In this document: in pieces, positions 34,301-46,768 of the stretch
Layout: every line of letters begins with the position of its first letter
Numbering within the stretch: the first letter of the stretch is position 1
Origin: Blastomyces gilchristii SLH14081
Taxonomy: Eukaryota > Ascomycota > Eurotiomycetes > Onygenales > Ajellomycetaceae
DNA length: 64,000 nt
Assembly: GCF_000003855.2 (NCBI RefSeq)
Contig: NW_003101634.1
Location: forward strand, 83,407 to 147,406
Reading direction: 5' to 3'
Translations under genes and position numbers: made by a program
The notes under the pieces: generated by a model
Told to the model about the DNA's origin: nothing
Database searches by the model: none
The model's input: the letters and a program-made list of their open reading frames with translations, nothing else

Positions 34301-36300
34301 AATTCCTTTCAGTATTTAATATGAAGATTATACACTTAAAAGTCTGAGATTCAATATACTAAGCATTTGAAAGGTTTTATCATCAATTGTAGATAGATGA
34401 GGCTTTTATGATCTGTGATCATCATTGTCATATACTTATTGTCAATATATCTATCTCATAACACCAGCACATGCTTGATTACTAGTAATTTCTTTTCATG
34501 CACTGAGTAATTGAGCTTGATATCTGATAGTTTTCTATCATTATACATTACTAAGTGCAGCTTGTCATTCTTACTCATCTGTAGAAGAGCGCCTCTAATA
34601 GCTCATTCAGATATGTTCATCTCAATGTAGAAAGGTTTATCATGATCTGATTAAATAAGCACTGAGAATGTTATTACACATTTTCTCAGTGTGAGAAAAG
34701 CCTCTTCACACACAGTATTTCAGATGATTGAATGAAACTTCTTCTTTCACAGATTTGCATTCATTTCTCTTAAGAAATCTGAGAGTGATGTAGATATTTA
34801 TACAAAATCCTTGATAAATCTGCAGTAATATAAGACTAACTCAAGAAACTGTTGTATATAATATATATTTCTCAGCTGCAGTCAATTCACTATAATATTC
34901 AATTTCTCTGAAATGAAGTGTATACAGTCATCACTTACTATATATTCTACAAACTTCAACTCTTCTGTTTTAAACACACACTTGATTGATTTAATGTAGA
35001 GCTTATACTCTGTCAGAGTTATAAGTACTTTATCAAAATACTTTAGATATTTGTTATATGAGTTTGAAAAGACTAGAATATCATCAAGATATATAAGATA
35101 TAAGGTTTCATTCTATTTATAAAGAATCATATTCATTATCATTTGAAAGATGATAAGTGCATTTATCAGATTAAATAATATTACTAGGAATTCAAACTTT
35201 TCTCATTGTATATTAAATATGGTTCATGAAACTGATAGTTTATCTACACAGATCTGCCAGTATTCTGAGAGAAGATTAATTTTTAATAGATATCAGGTGT
35301 TTTTAACTGTATTCAACTGTTGTTAAATCTGTGACAGTGAATATTTATTCTTGATTATAAGCTTGTTAAGTGCTTAATAATTAATACACATTCATCACTT
35401 CTCATCTATCTTTTTCATAAATAGAACTGAAAAGCCTCACATGCTTGATAAGAATCATATGAGACCACATTCTAGAAGGTCTGTGATCTGACACTTCTGT
35501 TCTTCAAGATGTGTTTGTGACAGAGAGTATACATTCTGATTAACTGGTTTTGTATCCTCTGTGTCAATCTCATGTACAAATCCTCATTTCAGTGACAATT
35601 TCAGTGAAAGATCTGTTCAGAAGATCTTTTCATACTTCTTCAGAAGCTTCTTCATACACTTGTTCTTCTGCATATTCTTTATCTTGATTTTCTCCACTTT
35701 CAGATCCTGTATGATATACAGAATGCTTTCAGATGAGGTCTTGCAAATCATTCTCTTTGCTTATTGATATATAAGCAGATTTAACTCTTCTATATCAGAG
35801 ACATAGAATGTCCTTCTCATATCAGTTGATAGAATTGTATGAACTGTTTTCTTCCTATCAGTTAACTGTATATGACATGTACATCATTGAATCTGTGAAT
35901 TGAATCTTTGAAATCAATTGAGTTTAAGAATAAGATTATATTCTATGTTCTGCAGCTCCCGCACTTAAATATAGCAAGATCATTCTCTGAAGTACAAGAG
36001 AACTCTTACTCTTGTGAGTGATATCAAATATCAGTTATCAGATAATCTTATATATCAGAGATTCTTCACTCAGCAGATCTCTTTCAGTTTTCAGATTATA
36101 TAATTATCAATATATTGTGTAGAAGCTTCTGTATCTGCTAATACTTTTACAGTCATCTCTCTGTTCTTACTCAAGTGTCTCTTATACATTAACATTTCAG
36201 GTCTTAAGATATTGAGATAAGTGTTCACTTCATTCTCATCTGCATCTTAGTCAGAAGCCTGCTTCTTTTTAATATTCATAGAATTCAGAGAATTATCTAA
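34301..36300 (-). pseudogene. Gypsy-1 protease/reverse transcriptase/RNase H, degraded
   Basis: Minus-strand RT with the YLDDILVFS active-site box at about 35,071-35,095 and flanking finger and palm motifs to about 35,450. RNase H lies at about 34,350-34,800. The protease is expected at about 35,850-36,200 but its active site is not clear. There are multiple stops in all frames. Confidence 0.8.
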
Positions 36301-36399
36301 CACAGGCATCTCTTTCACTTTGAAGACTTTTCATAGAATATCAGTGAATGTCTTCAAGCTTACTGATTCTGCTAGTTTTTTAACTCTCTTGCTTTTCTT

Positions 36400-37960
36400 A
36401 ACTGCACACACTGTGTGCAATCTTTTACATTATGATTTTGATATTCACAGTTGAAGCAAGCTCAATGCTTGTAATATCAAGGTTTTCACTCAGAGAATCC
36501 CTTTTTCAGAGAATTCAGCACTTTAGTGATGACATTCAGATCTAGATTCATTGCATTCAGATATGTGACTTATGTCATATAAGTCTGATTATTCATTCTT
36601 CACTGAGATATACTCAATTGCAGTATTTTCTGTTGTAATTGACTCACTTATTCTCATATAATGAGAATGTTATATGCTTTTTTCACTGTGTCTGATTGTG
36701 AGGTTAAGCATTTTCATTTCACTCTCAACTCAGATATAAGATCATGAATGAAGATCTGTAAATAGAAAGATGTTAGAAGCTCTTCATTCAATATAAGATA
36801 GTATAAGCTGAAGTGTGTAAAGTATAATATAAGATTGCTTACTTATCTACACTCAGTGAAGTGTTTGTAATACTTGTCTTATATATTCACTTTCTCAAAG
36901 TTGTACAAGATTCATTTGAAAAACTCATTTCATATTTATGAGAATGAATATCACTTCAGATCTGTAAGATTCATCTTTTCATCAGTTATTTATAATGACT
37001 TCACTTTTCCATGTAGAAATACAGCAGATCTTAAGACTTGTTAAAATTCTGTTGACTGTCTGTCTGTGAGTTCACATTCAATCTGATAATATGATTGCAT
37101 CTGACTTAGCTAGCTGATTACAGCATTATTTTTTCAGTTATCATTGAAGCTTGATAGCTTCAGCAGATCTCCTGACTTGATATATTTCATGCTTGAATTC
37201 TCATTCTGTGTAGTGATCTCTGATGATGTATACACTTCTGAAGAGATTGTGAACAATCATGATAAGATCTTCAGATTCAGTATAGTCATCTATCTATGTA
37301 AATGTTTGATCTTCTGCTGCAGACCTAAGATCTGGTTTTCTCTATTCTTATTGATGATGATGATTGTGTTGATGAAGCTCTTTATAGTAAATGCTTGATC
37401 TGCAGTAAATGTCAATTGTTATTTAACTTTCATCTCAGTCTGCCACTGTATACATAAGATCATGATCTCATTTAGAATTCTTGTATATATACAGAGCTTT
37501 GATTTCAGTTCAGTAGTTTCAGCTGCTTTTCTTACTGCTTTAAGTAAACTCTCTGAGAGATTCTGTATATCTTTCAGTTCAGATAGCAGAGAAGAGTATT
37601 GTTTATATTGACTAGAGAAGATATTCATTTCAGTGATTTCTTGTTGATTATACAATGTCTATTATTATATCACTATATTGTTATATAATTTCTGTTATTA
37701 TTATATGACTTCAGTGATGATCATTCTTCTCTTTTATTCTTCTTTTAAATAGAGAGCAGACTTCTTTGAATCTCATTTATTACTCTTATCTCTTTTCTCA
37801 CATCTTATCTGTTCATATATCATACATGGCATTTATCTGAGTGTGAAGTTTTCTCTCTACAAGTGAAGCAGCATCAATCAGATGCTCTTTCACTCACTGC
37901 TCTTTATACACTATCTTTTGAGATATTCTAGAACCACACTGACATGATAACTATGAATTG
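36400..37960 (-). pseudogene. Gypsy-1 Gag, degraded
   Basis: The minus strand includes an N-terminal frame (37,655-37,419; MYNQQEITEMNIFSSQYKQY, helical and charged) and, at the other end, a retroviral-type zinc knuckle CFNCEYQNHNVKDC (about 36,412-36,458). Position directly inside the 5' LTR and the CCHC box identify Gag. The frame is interrupted many times. Confidence 0.75.
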
Positions 37961-38030
37961 CTTTGTAGACAGAATTATCACACTCTGAAGAAGTCTGCAC
38001 TTCTCACTGATTTTTAGACATGCTATCAGA

Positions 38031-38206
38031 TATGATTCAAAGATTGCTTGAGTCAGTGTATAATTACAGATGTACACCAGCTTCTTATATATTGTAATAT
38101 TGTATGCTAAATTAATTAGTGGCTGCTATGGCCCTCTTTACACTCATAAGCAAGTTCGGAAGCGGCCGCGTTATTATCCGACGGTCGTACGTTCTTCCGA
38201 ACCACA
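38031..38206 (-). repeat. Gypsy-1 5' LTR (176 bp)
   Basis: Partner of 29,931-30,106. Here the half near 38,206 is preserved (GGAAGCGGCCGCG and CCGACGGTCGTACG remain), while the other half has lost its CG and CC dinucleotides. Confidence 0.95.
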
Positions 38207-41043
38207 CATTTATACTCACTAGTTTTGTAATCTCTAGCACAGAATGCACATTTTGAGTCTCTGAAACAAGAGATTACAAAGTGTTCATATCTTTGACAGT
38301 TTGAACACTGTGTTTAAGCTTTGAGATTCATTCTTGAGTCTTTGTATTCATGAACTCTCATTTTCAAACCTGCTACTCTTACTTCAGAGATTCTTAATTA
38401 TTCAAGTGTTTTTATATATACTAGAACAGAGATATTTCTTCTACTCTGTCTGAACTTAATTGAATTAAGTTATACAGACTCTTTTCTCAGTTGAATAGAA
38501 TTATACTCTTTCAATTCATTTTTAAGAAGTAGCATTTCTTTCTCACAGTCAAAGATTTCAACTGAAATATTATAAAGAATGAATTTATCTCACTTTTCAT
38601 CTCTCTCAGATAGAATTATTGTGTTTAACAGAGATTCTACTGCTGACTTTCAGAGATTCTCATTCTGAATAAGGAATTCTGCACTGAATTCAGACATTGT
38701 GATCAGAATGATGAAGTTTTCAAAGAAAAATGACTCAATTGAAGCTATAACTGATTTTTGAACTTCAATATCAGTTATTAACTGAGAAAAGAACTGCTGA
38801 TTGATTTCATTTCTAATTCTGAAAATAAGGTTTGAGTTTAGCTTATTTCTCTGCAATATATTCTGATTTGAGACTTTGAGAATAAGTCTTCTATTTCTGA
38901 AGATTTGAAGATTTTTCTCTTTTTATATTTTTTTCTTTACTCTTCTATCAATAGAAGTATGAGCAGTATTCTTCTCAGTTTTCTCAGAATTTTGAGCAGA
39001 TTTTGAGATAGCAGATTTAGAGATAGTAGATTTAGAGATAGCAGATTCAGCTGCTTGAGCATATGTTTTCTTCTGATTTAAAGAAGAAGAAGAAGAAGAA
39101 GTAGAAAAGAAAGAAGAGTAAACTGAAGAGTCAGTGATTGTATTAGAAATTTTCAAAGTTTTTTGAACTGTGTTTGAAATTTCAAGTTTGAACTTGATCA
39201 CTTTCTGTAGTTATCTAGTCTGAGTATGAAGAATTAACAGAACTTCTTTATTCATCTCACTCAGATACTGCTTTTCAAGAATTTTACTTACTTTTTCAAG
39301 TTTCTGTATTTTAAAAACTTATTATTTCTCTATTTCTTCTTTCTTTCTTCTCTTCAGAATTTCAATCTCAGAAATAGTATTTGAGAAAGTATTCTTTTTC
39401 ACATCAACTGAGTGTACTTTTAAACTCATTATTCTTACTCAATGAAAAGTTGATCAGACTAATTCAATTGAGATATTTATTAAACTCTTTTAAATTGAAA
39501 AGTTAATCAGACTATTTCAAAAGAAGAATAACAGACTTTTATATATAAAATACCTGATTTTTTTCACACTAGTTCAGTAACTAGATTAGATTTTTGAAGA
39601 GAATCTAATAAACTAAAATTGATTTTTAAGATAAATCAGTAAAATCTTTATAATCTCTTTCTTGAGATACAGTGAGGAAAAGTATAATATTAATTAATAA
39701 TAAATTAGATAATATAACAGTTTTTGAGAGAAAAACTGATAAAAAATAAATCAATTTTTTACAGAGAAATTGATTAAAACTATTCAATTTTATTCTAAAT
39801 TATTCAATTCTTCTCACACAACAAGTATACAACTCAAATCAGTTAATAAAGAGTGTAAAAAAGAATTAAGTATTAATGAAAACTCTTCAGTCACTGAAAA
39901 AGTAATTCTTACTTAAAAGAATATGAAATTATAATAGAAAATAACTCTGTTTTTAATTCTTTGTAAGAATATTATATAAAATTCAGAGAAAAACACCTTA
40001 TTTTTTTAAGAGAAGTAAAAAACTATTTCTAAGATCTTTTTTTTTTTGTATTAACTACTGCAGAAGAATGAGATAGAAACTGCTAAGATATATACTACTA
40101 TATATTCTCTATCAAGACTTTCTCTCTTCAGAGTCTTGATATTATAGAGAATATAAGTCTGTTTCTATATAATAATATACATATTATCAGTGAGATGTAG
40201 AGAAACTGATTATTTATATCTCAAAATAGAAGACTTTGTTAATAATTATATTAATATAGAGTTAATTCTTAAATTCAATAGAAATCTAGTATTGCTGTTC
40301 TTAATCTCTTACAGAATCTATTAAATATTGAGATATTAAAACTAGATTTAATATATCTCACTGTGCAGGGATCAAAGGCTCAGTCAGACCTTGAGATATA
40401 CTGATTTTATAGTTGTCATGTCTGCTGATTATGTATCAAGTACAGTTGCTGAGATATCTTTTTGTACTTTTCTATCAGAAATGAGCCAGATTGAGAGAGG
40501 TGATATGAGGATGAGACTTGACATTGATGTCTAGATACACTGAAGACAGACTGTGAAGATTGCACTTCAGAAGTGACTGTTGATTATATACTTGATATTA
40601 TCACTGAGATATCTTTTTGTATTTTTCTGCTGAGAATGGGCCAGATTGGGAAGGGCGGTACAAGGGTGAGACTTGGCATTGGTGTTTTGAAATATCAAAG
40701 ATGGACAGGGTTTTCACAGAGATCACTTCTCAGATATCTCCACAACTACTGATTGGGGATCTTTCAAAATTGAGAAGATTGGTGCATATGGCTAGGTCTC
40801 TTCACCTTACAATTTGTATGGCAATTTGGCCCGGGGTTGTGGTGTGATAGGGGAGAATGAGGGATAATCCCACGCAGGAGTTCTGAACGATGTCTGGTTC
40901 ATGTTTGGCTGGATAACTCCACCACCACACGGAGTATGCGGTCAGTGATGGGGTCAAAATGCTTGTATAATTGAGGGCTTTTCAATGGATCTATCGGCGG
41001 GTTCTTATTCGAAAAATCGAGCGAGTTCGTGGTGAAGCGGTTG
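38207..41043 (-). mobile_element. LINE-A, segment 3 (ORF1 and 5' UTR)
   Basis: Continues LINE-A beyond Gypsy-1. ORF1 remains at 38,856-38,650 (QLITDIEVQKSVIASIE) and 39,201-38,923 (Ser-rich, KKTYAQAAESAISKS), with its start near 39,430. A 5' UTR of about 1.6 kb follows to 41,043. It contains two 155-bp monomers (TATCTTTTT landmarks at 40,455 and 40,610) and ends with the sequence shared with the ATG22 upstream region (about 40,860-41,043). The three LINE-A pieces sum to about 7.6 kb, the same as LINE-C, so the copy was full length. Confidence 0.88.
40420..40775 (-). repeat. LINE-A 5' UTR tandem monomers (155-bp period)
   Basis: Two head-to-tail units, each with TATCTTTTTGTA, a CTG-GAATG-GCCAGATTG-like block and GTGAGACTTGG-like sequence. 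The same two units, with the same 155-bp offset (53,791 and 53,946), occur in LINE-C. Confidence 0.85.
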
Positions 41044-41941
41044 AATAACTACAGAAAGTGATTAAGTTAAAGCTTAGAATTTTAAATATAGTTTAAAAAA
41101 ATATTGAAAATTTCTAGTATAATTACTGACTCTTATTCATCTTTTTCTTTCTTAAATCAGGAAAAAAAAAAATATATACTTAAGCAGTATAATCTACTAT
41201 TTTTAAATCTACTATTTTAAAATCTATTTAAAACTCTGAAAGTACTCAGAGAAAAAATACTCATACTTCTCTTTATAAAAAAGAAGAGAAGAAAATATAA
41301 AAAGAGAAAAATATTCAAATCTTCAGAAATAGAAGACTTATTTTTAAAATCTTAAATAGAGATATTCTACAGAAGAATAAGCTGCACTCAAATCTTATTT
41401 TTAAAATTAGAAATAAAATTAATCAGCAGTTCTTTTCTCAGTTAATATATAATATTAAAGTTTAAAAATCAGTTATAACTTTAATTAAGTTATCTTTCTT
41501 TAGAAATTTTATTATTCTAACTATAATATCTGAATTTAGTGCAGACTTTCTTATTAAGAATAAGAATATCTGAAAATTAATAATAGAATCTCTATTAAAT
41601 ATAATAATTCTATCTGAGAGAGATGAAAAATGAGATAAATTTATTTTTTATAATATTTCAGTTGAAATTTTTAACTGTAAGAAAGAAATACTACTTCTTA
41701 AAAATAAGTTAGAAGAATATAACTCTATTTAACTGAGAAAGAAGTCTGTATAGCTGAATTTAATTAAATTTAGATAAATTAGAAGAAATATCTTTATTCT
41801 AGTTTATATAAAAATACTTAAATAATTAAAGATCTCTGAAGTAAGAGTAATAGATTTAAAAATAAGAGTTTATAAATACAAAGACTTAAGAGTGAATCTC
41901 AAAGTATAAACACAGTATTTAAACTGTTAAAGATATAAATA
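41044..41941 (+). mobile_element. LINE-D, segment 1 (ORF1), heavily mutated
   Basis: Plus-strand LINE ORF1 sequence starting within the region that follows GGCTAGACAACTAC in LINE-B (16,300) and running to the first zinc knuckle (about 41,940). Compared with LINE-B, many CA dinucleotides have become TA, so it is the most AT-rich copy. Broken at 41,941 by Gypsy-2; the 5-bp duplication AAATA (41,937-41,941) / GAATA (63,084-63,088) derives from an original GGACA. The 5' end abuts the 5' end of LINE-A head to head. Confidence 0.88.
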
Positions 41942-42160
41942 TGTGGCGGGCTGCATCTGATTAATTATATAGACTATTTCATTACACTTCATAGATTCTT
42001 TCATTTCCGATCACTGATTCTCAGCCGCTACAAACACGTGTAATATATGCTCTGATTCTCAGTCATTTTCAATTGCTGATTCTCAGCCGCTATAAACGCG
42101 CGTATATTCTTTCATCTTAAAGCTTCACTGTGTACATTATCACATACATGTATAAATATT
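41942..42160 (+). repeat. Gypsy-2 5' LTR, left part
   Basis: First 219 bp of the 333-bp LTR (TGTGGCGGGCTGC...). Continues at 57,584. The ATATT at 42,156-42,160 is the TSD of Gypsy-3. Confidence 0.93.
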
Positions 42161-42693
42161 TGTAACATGGCGGAACCGAAGCAGTGACTAGTCAGCAGTG
42201 TCACATAGAAGTAGTTGTTTAAGAAGCTGTATAAGTGAGCTTGACTATCTTACTTGAATAGTGAGCTTGTAGACTACAGGGTTATTACAAGAATATCACA
42301 GATATAATACTTAGTATACTAAGAAGATTGTATAAGACACATAGTAACTCTTATATATATTTCAGTAGAAGAAAAATGAATCACTGACTTCTTTAATAAG
42401 AAGTCAGCATCTAGCTATTCTATATAGACAATGAGCAGATACTCTTCTCTCATTTCATAAGTGAGAATAGCTAGAGTGATATCTTAGCAGTATCTTATTA
42501 TCAAGAAAGAGTAATCTGCTGATCTTATATAGAAGTAAGATTCTCATATTTATCAATCAGATCTTTCTATAATATATTCAAATAATGTCATAGAGTGATT
42601 GAAAACTGATTCAGATAGAATGAAATTATTCATATGAAAGTGATAAGTTATGTGAAACTGTAACAGAGTCTTGATATAACTGAGAGCATGATA
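42161..42693 (-). repeat. Gypsy-3 3' LTR (533 bp)
   Basis: Equal in length to 57,046-57,578. The last 110 bp (42,585-42,693) is strongly mutated relative to the GC-rich partner at 57,470-57,578. Confidence 0.95.
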
Positions 42694-43147
42694 ATACTCT
42701 TCTCTTTAAGAGTATAGTCTTAATACTCTTAAGATTACTAGATTAGAAATTATCTTTGTTATATAGCAATGATTACTAATCAATTGACAGTGTATATACT
42801 GTATAAAGAAATAGATGAGTTATTCTGCTGACTGTGTAAGTCTTTCTTTTCTTATCTTCATTCAAATCAAACATATAATAAGTGAGTTTCTTATATATCA
42901 ATTTGAAATGTAAAAAACATAGTTAACAAGTGACTTACAGATCTTTCAATATATTCTATTCTATATATAAAATTCTCTGCAAAAGTGATGTATTTTAGAG
43001 ACAAAGCTAACAGTAGTGATAGGATTTTTTCAAAAAGATTCTCTCTCTCTATAACACATTTTTCTCTCCCTCTTCTCATCTGTAATAGTGAGTGTATGAG
43101 AGTATCATTCTTGAAGAACAGTAGAGGACTTATTCTGATGTTTTCTA

Positions 43148-43843
43148 GTGAGTAAATGTCTTCATGATGCAGCAGCGGCCTCTGTGGCTGTCAAGAAAGC
43201 CAGGTTGAAGGCAGAGACAGTGGTGTCAATGAGCTATGAAAGCATCACTCTCATTGTCACATCTCCTTCTTCTCCTGCTTCTTTTACAGCCATGGTGGTA
43301 GTCACTGTGCCTTGCAGTGAGATGTCATCCCTTCTGCCAGTCAGTTCATCTGTGTCTGGTTCATTCCCTGCCCCCCCCACCGCCATTACAACGCCGCCCC
43401 CCCCCTCAGCCAATACAGTGGTGTATGACCCTGTGTGGTCATTCAGAGAGGAACTCAGAGAGAGCTTGATTTCAGAGACAGTGACTCTGAGAAGCTCAAT
43501 TCATAGTTCCTCTCCTGTGGCATGCCTGAGCCCTGCTCAGAATACTGCTGAGTTGAGTTCACAGAGTTCTGCAGTTTCTTCATCTTCTCTCTGTGAGAAG
43601 GCTCTGATGCAGCCTCTGATCAGTATCACTACTTGTCTGCACTGCATTAAGCAGCTGAAGAAGAGAGGGATTCTATGTACTCACTTCTTCTCTCACTTCT
43701 GTTATTTTCATTGTATCTGTAACAATGACTTCTATCTCTCTGTAAGTATTATCTACTCTACAAGAAGGTATTGTGTCAGCTCTGATAAGAAGCTCAGATG
43801 CTCAAGCAGTACAGAGCAAGAATCTCAGAGCTTTAAGTATTGA
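43148..43843 (+). CDS. Antisense Ser/Thr/Pro-rich, Cys-rich ORF of Gypsy-3 (function unknown)
   Basis: A 231-aa open frame on the strand opposite gag-pol, between the integrase end and the 3' LTR of Gypsy-3. It opens with a GTG and may be an exon of a longer spliced gene. The N-terminal part is Ala/Lys-rich (DAAAASVAVKKARLKAETVV). The middle is Ser/Pro/Thr-rich with runs of C in the DNA (43,371-43,407). The C-terminal third has a Cys cluster (CLHCIKQLKKRGILCTHF, then CYFHCIC) resembling an unclassified zinc-binding motif. It keeps many CC/GG dinucleotides and no stop, while neighbouring Gypsy-3 pol is full of them. Possibly a small nuclear or regulatory protein carried by the element; no family is recognised. 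Confidence 0.45.
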   Translation: MSKCLHDAAAASVAVKKARLKAETVVSMSYESITLIVTSPSSPASFTAMVVVTVPCSEMSSLLPVSSSVSGSFPAPPTAITTPPPPSANTVVYDPVWSFREELRESLISETVTLRSSIHSSSPVACLSPAQNTAELSSQSSAVSSSSLCEKALMQPLISITTCLHCIKQLKKRGILCTHFFSHFCYFHCICNNDFYLSVSIIYSTRRYCVSSDKKLRCSSSTEQESQSFKY

Positions 43844-44599
43844 CAGATTTCATCAAGACTGAAGAGATCTCTCTTACTCATCTATAAAAGAAGATGAAAG
43901 TGTGAGTCTCTGAGATGAAAAAACATCTCAGAATGACTGATCTCAAGAAGAGATCAGCTGATACTGCTGTTAAAAGTGTCACAGAGATTAATCACTGATT
44001 AAAGAGAATCTCACTTCAGTTGAAGTAGATGACTGAGATACTTTATAAGTTAATAAGTTGATATTTTATGTATTTCTTATACTCTTCTACAGTGTCATAG
44101 CACTAACTTCTCAGTAAACAAAGATACTGATATTGAAGACTTCAACAGTGAAGAATAAGTTTGATAAGAATATAATTATTAATAAGTAGATTCTGAAATT
44201 CCCTCTTTTTACTTTTTCAGTGAGCTACAGTCTCACTAGAATAGCAGTGATCTGTGAGTTAATAATATTAATCTTTTTTATTAATTTTAAATATCTCTTT
44301 TCTTTAACTGCTTCAGAAATTTTACACTTATATAGTCTTATTAAACTTTTAAAAAATTCTTTGAGAGAAAATAGAAGAAGAGTACTACAGAGTCTATAAG
44401 ATATCAACTTATTACTGTAAGATTATCTTTAAAAAACTCTTTAAAAAAAATGAGAAGTCTCAAGTAGTATTTCTTATTCAATATCTCTGATATATAACAG
44501 AACAGTCTCTACTAGCTGTCTCATAGCTTATAATCTCTTTCTCAGTATTTTTCAAATACTCAAGCAGTTCTTATAAATTCTCTGATAATAAATAATCTT

Positions 44600-46000
44600 C
44601 TTATTTAATAAGATATTAAAGCTTACTGTAATATATTCACTTATTTAATATTTTCTTTATAAGATATTCAGTATCACTCTCAATCTTGATATTATTCAGC
44701 TGAGATGACTCTATCTCAGAACATTGCTTATAGAGCTTTAAATAGAAAATATGAAAAACAGAATGAATTAATTTCAATTCTATAAGTAATTTCAACTTAT
44801 ATATCTACTTATTTATCACTCTTATTACTGAGAAAGATTCTAGTCATCACTCACTAAGCTTCTTATATAGTCTTATTATCTTGATATTCTTTATTAAAAG
44901 TAGTACTTGATTCTCTATCAAGAACTTCATTGAAAGATGTTTTCAATTATAGTATTTCATCTACTGCTTCTGAGTGCAGTGAATACTTTTTATCATCTTC
45001 TTATAAATTTTATTTAAAAGTTTCAATCTCACTTTTACTTCTGATACTGAGAGATACTCTGTTCTCTATATCTATCTAATATTCTGACTGTCTATTTCTC
45101 TCTTTGAAATATTATCTGCAATGTCACTGAGTAATGAAGAATTATATTTATAATAAGTATAGAAAGAAGATATCTTTAAGATTATATTCTTTACATTATT
45201 ATATATAAATTCAGTGATTAGAAGATGTTTAAGTCAATTATTCTGATGATATGAACAGAACACTTGAAGATACTGTTCTAGTGTCTGATTCTGATATTTA
45301 GTCTGGTCATTGATCTGCAGATGAAATGCAGTACTGAGAAGATATCTTATTATAAGATGATAGTAAAAAGCTGATCAGTATTTACTAGTAAAGAGAGATT
45401 CTTAATCTGTTATTAACAATTTCAGAGTACTGTGATTATAAATAATAATATCTAAAAACAGATCAGTTAATTCAGAGGCTTTAATCTTTTTATAAGTAGA
45501 AATATATCTAATTATCTTTATAAAGTAGTTAACAATGATTAAAATTAAGTTATATTCTTTGACTCTTGTCAACTTCAGCAGATCAACTATGAAATTCATC
45601 AATAGATTCTGTCATAAGCTCTTTGAAACAGATAGTGATATCAACTCACTGTATTACTTATATCACAGAATCTTTATTCTTTGATAAATATTATAAGTTT
45701 TAATATACTCTTTAACATCTGCTCAGAGCTTGTTTTAAATATATTTATATTTTAGAAGCTTCTCAGTCTTCTCTAATCTGAAGTGCTCTGCATGAGAATC
45801 ATTATAATGAATTCTCAATAACTTCTAGCACACTACTCTGCTACAAGAAATGAAGACTGAATTATTCAGCAGTAGAAGTTTATATTCTTCTAGTTATCAG
45901 TAACTTGATTTCTTAGCAGTATTATCTCACTCAGAGTCTGTCTCTTTCAAGTTCAAACCAGATTCTTTCTTCTTCAACTTCTGAATTTAAGCTACAGTAG
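44600..46000 (-). pseudogene. Gypsy-3 integrase, degraded
   Basis: The integrase core is visible in the frame 45,602-45,402: FIVDLLKLTRVKEYNLILII then VNYFIKIIRYIST and ASELTDLFLDII, the second-strand/DDE region of Ty3/Gypsy integrase. The zinc-binding N-domain is expected at about 45,650-45,900 and the C-terminal region below 45,000. Many stops. Confidence 0.8.
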
Positions 46001-46239
46001 AGATATCTCTCTTCTGTAACTTATCAATGAATTTTAAAAGTAGTCAGATTGAAAGATTATAGATCATTTCATTCTTTACTAATTCAATAATTGTAAGATA
46101 TAATATAAGAAGCTCATGATCTTCAGTATTAGTTCTCTACAGAGATCTGAGTTCTCTTTCATCTTCTATACTGAGTCACACAGCTGTCTCTTCAGCACTG
46201 TTTCTGAGCTTTAGAGAATCTCAACTCTCTGCAGTCAGC

Positions 46240-46754
46240 TTCTTCTGCAGTGATAACAGAGATTCTTTTATAGAATTCTTCTCTGCATTAACAATATTAT
46301 AATCAGGTTATTTAGACAGTATATCAGCAGAGTTAAGCTGATCTGAACAGTATTAGATATAGAAATTATACTCTGAAAGCAGCTTCACTCACCTGGCTTG
46401 ACATTCTGTCAAGCTCTTTGTTATTAAGAAATAACACAGATTTATATAATTAGTGAGAACTTACACTGAGTACTTACTACTCTGAAGATAATATCATCAG
46501 ATTTTAAAGAATTCAATAATTACTAACATCTTCTAATCATGAGTATTATACCTTCTCTATATAAGTGATAACTTCTTAGAGAAGAAGGTCACTGATCTTT
46601 ATTTACAGCATCTTATAGACTCTGTAAAAAAGTCTTCTCTCACAGACAATTCATTATCTGTTTTTTCAGAGATGATTATTCTCTGATTCTTTCAATGTTG
46701 AAAGGCCTTCAGTATTAACTGTGAAAAGATTTCACAGATTTCATTTCTGAATGC
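46240..46754 (-). pseudogene. Gypsy-3 RNase H domain, cut by LINE-C
   Basis: The minus strand reads ECETDAFRNEI at the break, then FFSKKLSLIWRRYNTHD, KMLVIIEFFKIW, VQVLTNYINLCYF and NSADILSKPDY-like residues (after stops). This is the RNase H of Gypsy elements followed by the connection to integrase. LINE-C is inserted after the first catalytic region; upstream RT continues at 54,405. Confidence 0.8.
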
Positions 46755-46768
46755 ATCAGTCTCACACT

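Larger units (their letters stand above)
29931..38206 (-). mobile_element. Gypsy-1, LTR retrotransposon inserted in LINE-A
   Basis: 8,276 bp bounded by two 176-bp LTRs that begin TG and end CA, with a CATT (possibly ACATT) target duplication. On the minus strand the order is 5' LTR (38,031-38,206), gag (about 37,950-36,400), protease/RT (about 36,300-34,850), RNase H, integrase (about 34,300-32,860), a ~2.7-kb extra region, and the 3' LTR (29,931-30,106). RT upstream of integrase identifies Ty3/Gypsy. Both flanks rejoin LINE-A ORF1 exactly (compare uninterrupted LINE-C at 51,535-51,555). All coding frames are broken. Confidence 0.93.
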
